A DNA stretch of 6,118 nt from an uncultured Ruminococcus sp. (lineage in GTDB: Bacteria; Bacillota_A; Clostridia; Oscillospirales; Ruminococcaceae). Location of the stretch: the NCBI GenBank assembly GCA_902782875.1, contig CACZPE010000090.1, positions 1 to 6,118 of the forward strand, in the 5' to 3' direction. Numbering within the stretch: the first letter of the stretch is position 1; each line of letters begins with the position of its first letter. This document shows positions 1 through 6,061 of the stretch, in pieces. Made by a program: the position numbers and the translations under genes. The notes under the pieces were generated by a model. That model saw only the letters and a list, made by a program, of their open reading frames with translations, had not been told where the DNA came from and ran no database searches.

Positions 1-1146
1 GTGCTGTATGGTGGAAAAGCCGTCCTGATTGCCCTTTGCGGCAAAGGAATTGACCACGCACAGACTGTCGGGATTATCCCAGTGTATCGCATCCATGAGC
101 GGTGTATCACTGTCGCGCAGGACGGAAAAGCCCTTTCCGCTCTTCTGCAGCTGTGCCGCTGCATCCTCGGCACAGTAGGTCTCCTTGCCGTCGGCAAGAT
201 AGATATGGTGGCTCCATGTGAAATCGGCGCTGTTGTCCACCATGTACTGACCCACTTCCTTTGCGGTGTCATATTCCTCAAGGGCGTATCTGAGCTCCCA
301 TGTGTAGCATTTTCTGTCTTCGCAGGAATAGGTCTGCTCATAGCTGCCCACATCGAGTATCGCAGCGAACACACCGTCGTTGTTTATACCGGATATAATG
401 CTCCCCAGGCCGAGGAAGGATATCGCCGTAAAAGAGCGCTCACCCTTGTCGAAGTGTACTATCGCGTGTATCTTGCACATCTGATAGTCGCTGCCCAGAT
501 TCCAGTCAAGAAAACGTGTGGCTATCATATCCCCCGTTGCAGTCTTGCTACCCCACAGTGTGAGTGCGGAACAGGCGGATTCTCTCAGTGCTTCGGGGAT
601 AAGGTTGAATGTGACAGCTTCCTCATAGCTCATTATGCCGTCCTGTTCATATCCTCTGACACCGCCCGAGACCTCCTCTGCAAAGGCGAAGAGCTCTTCC
701 TTCTGATCGTCATGCAGGCTGTCTGCAAGGGTGAATATGCGCTTTTCAACGGGAGCATAGTCCTTCACTCCCGGGAATGCAATCATGATGTTCTCATAGA
801 GATAGGGCTCTATCATTTCCACGATATCGGGATATATCTTCAATATCGCCTGTGCATAGGCTCTGCCCGCCTGTGCGGGAGTTGAATGCTCATAGTCGAT
901 ATGCACGTCGTAGTAATGCTCCATTCTGCTTATGGTGCATATACCGTCATCGGACTGAGCAGTCTCAAGGCACTTGTCGGGTATGCCCGCGTCGTCATAT
1001 TCCGCCATCTTTTCCACATATACATCTCCGACGGCTGTAAGTGTGCTTTCGGGCTGAACAGGCTTTTCAAAGCCGTTGTAGGTCATATTGGCAGTGCATC
1101 CCGTGAGCATAAGGGCAGCTGCCATGACTGATATTATCTTCTTCAT
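1..1146 (-). CDS. Lipoprotein with C45-type N-terminal-nucleophile (Ntn) hydrolase domain, C-terminus cut by the window edge
   Basis: The reverse strand reads open from an ATG at 1146 to the window edge, giving 382 codons with no stop. The N-terminus is a short lipoprotein signal: two lysines, a hydrophobic stretch, and lipobox LTGC with Cys17. The rest fits the peptidase C45 / acyl-CoA:6-aminopenicillanate acyltransferase family. A pre-domain (about 85-191) contains an ML-SYEEA-type helix segment and ends at the putative nucleophile Cys192 (motif ESACSALTLWG). It is followed by an R-x-x-D pair (Arg211, Asp214) and GINNDG (Asn255), which match the Arg/Asp/Asn pocket of Ntn amide hydrolases. 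Family members cut themselves just before the Cys and act on amide bonds; the substrate here is unknown. Nine cysteines occur in the visible part, including a CEDRKC pair (275, 280). The ribosome site AAGGTG (1151-1156) overlaps the ATPase stop codon, 8 bases upstream, so the gene is probably translationally coupled. It is expected to sit on the outer face of the membrane. Gene call is firm; family call is strong; enzymatic role is inferred. Confidence 0.87.
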   Translation of the reverse strand, partial: MKKIISVMAAALMLTGCTANMTYNGFEKPVQPESTLTAVGDVYVEKMAEYDDAGIPDKCLETAQSDDGICTISRMEHYYDVHIDYEHSTPAQAGRAYAQAILKIYPDIVEMIEPYLYENIMIAFPGVKDYAPVEKRIFTLADSLHDDQKEELFAFAEEVSGGVRGYEQDGIMSYEEAVTFNLIPEALRESACSALTLWGSKTATGDMIATRFLDWNLGSDYQMCKIHAIVHFDKGERSFTAISFLGLGSIISGINNDGVFAAILDVGSYEQTYSCEDRKCYTWELRYALEEYDTAKEVGQYMVDNSADFTWSHHIYLADGKETYCAEDAAAQLQKSGKGFSVLRDSDTPLMDAIHWDNPDSLCVVNSFAAKGNQDGFSTIQH

Positions 1147-1154
1147 TATACACC

Positions 1155-1916
1155 TTACCAATCCATTTCGTCAAGCCAGTTTTTGACTTTTCTTTCTCTT
1201 ACCGCCAGTTCATCGGGAGAGGTCATTTTACCGAGGTTTATCTCGCCTTGTATATCGCCGTCAACGAAATATATCACGCGCTCGCTGAAGGATGCCACCT
1301 TCTCGCTGTGTGTGACCATGAGCACGGAAGTGCCGCTGCTGTTGGCATTCACAAGCTCGTTCATCACCTCCATGGAAGCTCTCTGATTGAGCGCACCTGT
1401 AGGCTCATCGGCGTATATCATCTTCGGTGAATTGATGAGGGAGCGGCAGAGGCACGCCCTCTGGAGCTGTCCGCCGGATACCTCGGTGATGTATCTGTCT
1501 GCGGTCTCTATTATACCCAGGCGGCGCATGAGCTTTTCGGCATCGGTATTCACCTCTGCGCGGGGCTTGAGCTTCGCCTGATACCCGGGGAGCACGATAT
1601 TGTCTATCATGGAAAGCTTCTTCATCATATACATCTGCTGGAATACAAATCCCATCTTGTTGAGTCTCAACTTTGACAGCTGCTTCTTGTCAAGTCCGGA
1701 TATATTCTCGCCGTCAAAATAAACCTCGCCCGCGGTCATATCGTCCATACCGCTTACGGTATACAGCAGGGTGGATTTGCCCGAGCCCGACGGACCCATG
1801 ATGGCCACGAACTCGCCCTCCTCCATGGAGAAATTCACATTCTGCAGTACATTATTGCTTTGCTCATCCACCACATAGGTCTTGCAAAGATTTTTCACAT
1901 CAAGTATCTTACTCAT
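1155..1916 (-). CDS. ABC transporter ATP-binding protein (MacB/LolD/Bce-like exporter family)
   Basis: This is a 253-residue ABC ATPase with all the core motifs: Walker A GPSGSGKST (41-49), Q-loop Gln93 (FVFQQ), signature VSGGQLQR (146-153), Walker B MIYADEP (166-172, catalytic Glu171) and switch His203. The wording DEPTGAL after Walker B is typical of the ATPases that power MacB-, LolCDE- and bacitracin-type exporters with FtsX-like permeases. The D-loop reads GALN where GALD is commonest. A basic-acidic tail ending NWLDEMDW extends past the core fold. The start at 1916 is preferred over an in-frame ATG at 1946 because GGAGG (1924-1928) lies 7 bases before it and the protein then begins MSKILDVKN, the normal start of the fold. 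Its start overlaps the permease stop by 8 bases, so the two are probably translated together at matched levels. It would act as a dimer on the cytoplasmic side of the permease. Confidence 0.97.
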   Translation of the reverse strand: MSKILDVKNLCKTYVVDEQSNNVLQNVNFSMEEGEFVAIMGPSGSGKSTLLYTVSGMDDMTAGEVYFDGENISGLDKKQLSKLRLNKMGFVFQQMYMMKKLSMIDNIVLPGYQAKLKPRAEVNTDAEKLMRRLGIIETADRYITEVSGGQLQRACLCRSLINSPKMIYADEPTGALNQRASMEVMNELVNANSSGTSVLMVTHSEKVASFSERVIYFVDGDIQGEINLGKMTSPDELAVRERKVKNWLDEMDW

Positions 1917-4353
1917 TTCTGATCCTCCAGATCTCCGTCTTCTCAATTCCCCTGAGTACTATCGCTTCAACTATTGCTATTATCACTGTTATTCCTGCGA
2001 CCCATATGATGCAGCTTGTCTGTCCTCTTGAGAATTCCCAGTTGCAAAGCCCCGTAATGCTCCTGAATACCGCTCCGAGCAGCTTTGTGCCTGCCAGAGG
2101 CATCAGTATCGCTGCGGCTGCCTGGGATACCGCGAACAGAGTTATCATCCTGAAGAACTGCCATTTCTTCACCGAGCCGTCATCAAAGCCGCAGCTTTTG
2201 AGCATTGCAGTTTCGTTCTCCTCGTCCTTCATGAATATGCTCTGATACATCAGCGTCAGGAATGCAAACAGGCATGCTGTCATTATCACTATCATATTCC
2301 TGATGAAGGAAAGCAGCATATCGTACATAGCAAGCCAGTTTCCGTCCACCTCAAGCACGTCTACGGTATTGTTCGGGAAAAGCTCTCTTATCTGTTCGGC
2401 ATACTTTGCCTTTTCCGAGCGGGGAGCATCTATCCTGAAGCCTGTGAAATGGCAGTCGTAAAGAGGCACATCATTGAAATCCACACTCATATAAACTTCC
2501 GAATTATTGAAGTTTGAAAGGCGGTCAACAAAGCCTGTTATCACGAAGCCTTCCTTTGTCTTTTTTGTATAGAGCCTGTCCTCATCATACTTGTAATACT
2601 CGATATATATGGTGTCACCGATGCCGTACCCCAGGCTGTCAGCGGTGAACTTGTCCATCATAATCTCATTCTTCAGCACAGGCGGCTGTCCGCCCTTTAT
2701 CATGCGGAACTTTGAAGGATCAGAGCCTGATACCATGCTGACATGAGTCTTTTTGCCGTCCTTTATGATATCGGCATAGTTATAATAGGATATATCAAGC
2801 TCAGCAGGTATATTGTTCTTTCGGAATGCCTCATTTATGTTATGCTCTGCGATATCAGGCCTGCCTGTGTCAAGAGTCATTTCCTTCCAGAAGTCCGGCG
2901 TTGCTCCCATGCCGAAATCAAGGTCTGTATAGTCATAATAATTCGTCAGAAAATCCGTGGATATCATGGTATCACGCAGCTGCAGCGTTATCATTACCAG
3001 CAGTGAGCCCGCGGTGAAGGCTATGAGCAGCATGATATATCTGCGGAATTTTGAGAGTATATCCGACAGTGCCAGGAAGAAGGGCACGCTCATTCTCTTT
3101 CTCTTTGTGAGCATAAAGCGGTTCTTCTTTCCGATGCTCTCCGACCTGTTCTCGCCTGCGATCGCATCCATAACGGATATCCTGTCGATACGTCTGAGGG
3201 AGAAGAGGATGAACAGTATCACCAGAACTGTTATACTCGCTGTTGCAGCAGCCGCCACTGCGATATCCACCCCTGATATCGCATAGGATATATTCTCAAA
3301 GAATCTGTCAATAAGATAGCTGCCTGCGGGAACGCCTATGATCACACCGACGATTCCGCCTATGACCGCAAATGCGATATACTTTGCTGCAAAGAGCCAG
3401 CGGAAGGAGAAGGAGTCTGTGCCGAGCGCCTTCATTATGCCGAGCTCACGTTCCTCCTTCTTTATGGCGGTGCGTATGCTGAAACGCAGCGTCAGCAGTA
3501 TAATCACAAACAGCAGGAAGGCCGCCGCAGTTGTAAATATCGAAAGCACCAAAGAAACGATGGCATTGTTGCTGTCTGTGTGCCCGTCTGACTGACCGAC
3601 AACGATACGCTTGTCGATCTCAGTGTCCTGTCGTACATAGTCATACAGATTGAATAACACCTGTCTGTCAAACATGTTGGAGGCCAGATCCCAGTCTTTG
3701 TTGCGGATATATACGAAGTTCTCTATATACGGGGAATCATCCAGCATCCTTTCAAAGTCCGCATCCGAGAGCAGAAGTCGTATATCCCATTCCCTGGTGG
3801 GGTCCTTATGTATCACCGATACGGTGAATTCGTATATCCTGCCCATCTGCGAGGTGATCCGGATGGTATCTCCCACCTTTATCCCGCTCTTGTTCGCAAA
3901 CTGCCTCGGCACTGCTATACAGCCGTTTTCCACATAGAAAGGTCTGGCATTTTCATCATAAACCAGGTCCATTTCCATCGGCTGCGCTGACAGATAGTAT
4001 CTTCTGTTAGAACCGCGGAAAACCTGCGGGTCCTTTGCATCATAGTCAATATTGGCCGCGTCTACTCTTATGGCCTTCTGCCATGCGACATCCGCCCCCG
4101 GAGCATATGTCTTTATACGGCCTATGAGCCTGTATGGAGCGCCGTCCGCCTCATCGCCGAAGGGATTGAATACAACAAACAGATTAGCTGAATTTGTCCT
4201 CTCCTGCGATACGCTTACCCCTCTTGTATTGCACAGCAGCAGAAGCGCACTCACTGCCGCAAGCGTTGATACGATCATCATGAATATCAGCAGTATCACA
4301 TTAAGTCCCCTGCTGTCCTTCAGATCCTTCTTCAGCATTCTGAAAAACATCAT
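1909..4353 (-). CDS. ABC transporter permease with two MacB-periplasmic-core/FtsX units (8 predicted membrane segments)
   Basis: This 814-residue integral membrane protein has the order TM1 (about 17-41), external domain 1 (42-263), TM2-4 (264-289, 320-345, 363-386), cytoplasmic linker, TM5 (437-458), external domain 2 (459-679), TM6-8 (680-706, 735-757, 780-800). Each half is thus a MacB/LolC-like 4-TM unit, and the protein is a single-chain pseudo-dimer. Both halves carry the FtsX hallmark after their second TM: KKEERELGIMKALG (298-311) and KDEENETAMLKSCG (709-722). Both external domains contain a G-D-T-I strand motif (161-164, 579-582). It would pair with the downstream ATPase to move or sense a hydrophobic or peptide-like substrate at the outer face. 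This is unlike BceB, which has 10 TMs and one large external loop. AGGAG lies 5 bases before the ATG at 4353; a second ATG at 4350 is an equally usable start. It is the first gene of its operon. Substrate unknown. Confidence 0.95.
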   Translation of the reverse strand: MMFFRMLKKDLKDSRGLNVILLIFMMIVSTLAAVSALLLLCNTRGVSVSQERTNSANLFVVFNPFGDEADGAPYRLIGRIKTYAPGADVAWQKAIRVDAANIDYDAKDPQVFRGSNRRYYLSAQPMEMDLVYDENARPFYVENGCIAVPRQFANKSGIKVGDTIRITSQMGRIYEFTVSVIHKDPTREWDIRLLLSDADFERMLDDSPYIENFVYIRNKDWDLASNMFDRQVLFNLYDYVRQDTEIDKRIVVGQSDGHTDSNNAIVSLVLSIFTTAAAFLLFVIILLTLRFSIRTAIKKEERELGIMKALGTDSFSFRWLFAAKYIAFAVIGGIVGVIIGVPAGSYLIDRFFENISYAISGVDIAVAAAATASITVLVILFILFSLRRIDRISVMDAIAGENRSESIGKKNRFMLTKRKRMSVPFFLALSDILSKFRRYIMLLIAFTAGSLLVMITLQLRDTMISTDFLTNYYDYTDLDFGMGATPDFWKEMTLDTGRPDIAEHNINEAFRKNNIPAELDISYYNYADIIKDGKKTHVSMVSGSDPSKFRMIKGGQPPVLKNEIMMDKFTADSLGYGIGDTIYIEYYKYDEDRLYTKKTKEGFVITGFVDRLSNFNNSEVYMSVDFNDVPLYDCHFTGFRIDAPRSEKAKYAEQIRELFPNNTVDVLEVDGNWLAMYDMLLSFIRNMIVIMTACLFAFLTLMYQSIFMKDEENETAMLKSCGFDDGSVKKWQFFRMITLFAVSQAAAAILMPLAGTKLLGAVFRSITGLCNWEFSRGQTSCIIWVAGITVIIAIVEAIVLRGIEKTEIWRIRNE

Positions 4354-4402
4354 TTCATCTCCTGTACTCTGTTTTTGTCTCTGTGTTCCTTAACATGATT
4401 TC

Positions 4403-4438
4403 ATTATAATACGGCAGTTCTTAAAAAGTCTTTAAAAA
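4403..4438 (-). promoter_or_regulatory. Predicted promoter of the ABC/hydrolase operon, likely activator-dependent
   Basis: On the minus strand a perfect TATAAT occupies 4408-4403, about 45 bases upstream of the permease start. No TTGACA-like hexamer is found at 16-18 bases; the 17-base position reads AGACTT. In its place is a direct repeat, TTTTTAA at 4438-4432 and again at 4427-4421, 11 bases apart and ending 12 bases before the -10. OmpR/PhoB-family activators commonly bind this way and replace the -35 contact. Transcription would start near 4396. The call is sequence-only. Confidence 0.55.
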
Positions 4439-4490
4439 TCCCAAGATTTTTTTCAGATAGCATTAAAATCGCATTAAAACAGGATTAAAA
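4421..4490. repeat. Five helically phased TTAAAA-core repeats (candidate OmpR/PhoB-family operator)
   Basis: On the plus strand TTAAAAA occurs at 4421-4427 and 4432-4438, and ATTAAAA occurs at 4462-4468, 4473-4479 and 4484-4490. The TTAAAA cores start at 4421, 4432, 4463, 4474 and 4485, giving steps of 11, 31, 11 and 11 bases, close to whole helical turns. Direct repeats at 11-base spacing are the usual binding pattern of winged-helix response regulators of the OmpR/PhoB class. The pair overlaps the -35 region of the leftward promoter, and the triplet ends 13 bases before the rightward -35, so one regulator could control both directions. No regulator gene is in the window. Confidence 0.6.
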
Positions 4491-4503
4491 CCGCGTTATT
4501 CGC

Positions 4504-4541
4504 TTGAAAATATACATCTTATATGGTATATTGATTATAAT
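4504..4541 (+). promoter_or_regulatory. Predicted sigma-A-type promoter of the DUF3592-like gene pair
   Basis: TTGAAA (4504-4509) and TATATT (4527-4532) are separated by exactly 17 bases, close to the housekeeping consensus. Transcription would begin near 4539, leaving a leader of about 30 bases with AGGAGG at 4557-4562. A perfect TATAAT at 4536-4541 is an alternative -10 but lacks a -35 at suitable distance. Seven-base inverted arms AATATAC (4509-4515) and GTATATT (4526-4532) overlap the promoter. Confidence 0.65.
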
Positions 4542-4567
4542 ACATTATGGGAATATAGGAGGAAATT

Positions 4568-5251
4568 ATGGGAACAAGATATAAAGCAGACTCAACCAAT
4601 CTCTGGCTGGGGGCTGTATTTACTGTGATAGGGCTGCTGACGCTGCTGGGCTTCTTTACGCAGCTCAATGAATGGAACGAATTCAAGAAGACGGGGGTGC
4701 CCGTCACCGCTCAGATCACAGATATTGAGACATACCGCACAGGCTCGGGCAAGCACCGTCACACACAGCATGATGTATATATCACCTACAGCTACAACGG
4801 CACACAGTACGACGGCGAGCTTGATTACTACACATCGGGCATGAGGCCGGGGAAGACCGTTGATATACTGGTAGATCCCGCCTACCCCACATCCCTGATG
4901 TCATCGCCGACAGGAATCCTTATCGCAACGGGTATATTCTTTCTGATATTCTTCGGCGTGGGTGCAGGCTTTCTCGGGAATGAGGCAAGAAGGAGCGTAG
5001 TTGTGAAAAATCTCATCGACCGCGATCTCTACGTGGTATGCCGTGACTGGACAGAAGCACCCGCCAATGTAAGGGTCAACCACGTAAGATACAGATGCAT
5101 CAAGGCATTCTACAACGACGGAACGAGATCATATGAATTCACGAGCCGTCCTTATCATCCCAGCAGATGTCCGCTGATGCCCGGCGAGAGCGTAACGGTA
5201 TATGTGGATACAGAAAACCCAAAGGATTATTATGTTGATCTGGCTGTGTAA
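4568..5251 (+). CDS. Membrane protein resembling DUF3592, first of a tandem pair
   Basis: This 227-residue protein has TM segments at about 11-31 and 115-136. Between them, a domain runs from PVTAQITDIE through VYITYSYNGTQY to VDILVDPAYP, the pattern of DUF3592, whose function is unknown. A second, similar unit follows TM2 (about 153-224): Y-x-x-C, RYRCIKAFY, SYEF, PGESVTVYVDTENP, YYVD. Positive residues after TM2 (EARR) suggest that the first domain is external and the second cytoplasmic. Its only three cysteines (158, 177, 201) lie in the second unit and are all kept in the next gene. AGGAGG sits 5 bases before the ATG, and a good promoter lies just upstream. It is divergent from the ABC operon and shares its control region. 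The coding call is firm; the role is unknown. Confidence 0.88.
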   Translation: MGTRYKADSTNLWLGAVFTVIGLLTLLGFFTQLNEWNEFKKTGVPVTAQITDIETYRTGSGKHRHTQHDVYITYSYNGTQYDGELDYYTSGMRPGKTVDILVDPAYPTSLMSSPTGILIATGIFFLIFFGVGAGFLGNEARRSVVVKNLIDRDLYVVCRDWTEAPANVRVNHVRYRCIKAFYNDGTRSYEFTSRPYHPSRCPLMPGESVTVYVDTENPKDYYVDLAV

Positions 5252-5267
5252 ATGAAAGAGGGATAAT

Positions 5268-5969
5268 ATGAAATCAGGTTATAAGGGCAATTCCGTAATA
5301 CTGTTCATCGGTGCGATATTCTTTTTCATCGGCCTCGTCACGGCAGTGATCATAGGCGGGTTCATAAAGAGCTGGATAGATTTCCAGGATGTATCCGAGC
5401 CTGTCAGCGCTGTGATTACCGATATTGAAAGGGTACGCTCCGGCGATGATACCACACACTATGTCTATATAACGTATGAGTATGGCGGCAATACCTATTC
5501 CGACACTCTCGGCTACTATTCCTCGGGAATGCACAGGGGTCAGCATGTGGATATCAGGGTGGACAGAAACGATCCTGCGGTGTTCAAGACATCTCCCCTG
5601 ATGATATCGGGCTTCATGTCGATATTCATACTGATATTCGGCGGTATCGGCGCAGGCTTCCTGATACATGAGCTCAGGGCATACCTCACTGCAAAGAAGC
5701 TTATGGAGCGCGACCAGTATGTAGTCTGCGACCGATGGGAAGAGGCCATGTCCGACTACAGGGTGAACCACGTAAGATACAGATGCATAAGGGCATTCTA
5801 TGAGACAGGCGGCAGGACATACGAATTCAAAAGCCAGCCCTATTCCCCTGAAAGATGTCCTCTGCTCCCCGGCGAGAGCGTTGTGGTATATGTTGACATA
5901 GAAGCAGACCCCGGAAGATACTATGTTGATCTGAAAAATGCTGCTTCGGCTACTGACGGGTTTATGTAA
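5268..5969 (+). CDS. Membrane protein resembling DUF3592, second of a tandem pair
   Basis: This 233-residue paralogue of the preceding gene has the same layout: TM1 about 9-31, external domain with EPVSAVITDIE, VYITYEYGGNTY and VDIRVDRNDP, TM2 about 110-133, then a C-terminal unit with YVVC (154), RYRCIRAFY (173), RCPLLPGESVVVYVD (197) and YYVDL. The first domain lacks a few residues present in its neighbour (the histidine-rich stretch at 63-68 there), and the C-terminus has a 10-residue tail. Identity to the neighbour is highest in the C-terminal unit, by eye about two thirds. The gene starts 16 bases after the previous stop with GAGGG at 5258-5262, so the two are almost certainly co-transcribed and arose by tandem duplication. 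They may form a hetero-oligomer, which is an inference. Function unknown. Confidence 0.88.
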   Translation: MKSGYKGNSVILFIGAIFFFIGLVTAVIIGGFIKSWIDFQDVSEPVSAVITDIERVRSGDDTTHYVYITYEYGGNTYSDTLGYYSSGMHRGQHVDIRVDRNDPAVFKTSPLMISGFMSIFILIFGGIGAGFLIHELRAYLTAKKLMERDQYVVCDRWEEAMSDYRVNHVRYRCIRAFYETGGRTYEFKSQPYSPERCPLLPGESVVVYVDIEADPGRYYVDLKNAASATDGFM

Positions 5970-6061
5970 GAGCGTGTGGAGTTAAGGCTCTGAATGATCT
6001 ATATGACAAAGGGGCTGTAAAAAAACGCGCCCCGAAAGAAACATAATATCTTTCAAAAAAC

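Noticed and set aside
1..885. 294-codon open frame on the plus strand (GTG start)
   Set aside because: It lies antisense to the C45-type lipoprotein, whose lipobox, ribosome site and family motifs show the minus strand is the coding one. The plus-strand translation has no recognisable domain.
1917..1946. Ten-residue N-terminal extension of the ATPase from an ATG at 1946
   Set aside because: The extension (MRRRRSGGSE) lies within the permease C-terminal codons and matches no ABC fold start, whereas GGAGG sits 7 bases before the ATG at 1916.
1909..4353. Naming the permease as a BceB-type bacitracin transporter
   Set aside because: The layout is 1+3+1+3 helices with two large external domains, not ten helices with one large loop.
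4052..4393. 113-codon plus-strand open frame reaching into the intergenic region
   Set aside because: It is antisense to the permease N-terminus and has no good ribosome site or domain.
4462..4490. Short CRISPR-like array
   Set aside because: Units are 7-base repeats with 4-base gaps, far too short for repeats and spacers; an operator explains them better.
5274..5771. 165-codon open frame on the minus strand
   Set aside because: It is a shadow of the second DUF3592-like gene, which has a ribosome site and strong paralogy to its neighbour.
5969..5991. AGAGC/GCTCT inverted repeat after the last stop codon
   Set aside because: Five-base arms with a 13-base loop are within chance expectation and no T run follows.
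6011..6033. GGGGC/GCCCC hairpin as a terminator
   Set aside because: It has only a 5-base-pair stem with a 13-base loop and no T tract after it on the plus strand; the 6062-6105 hairpin is far stronger.
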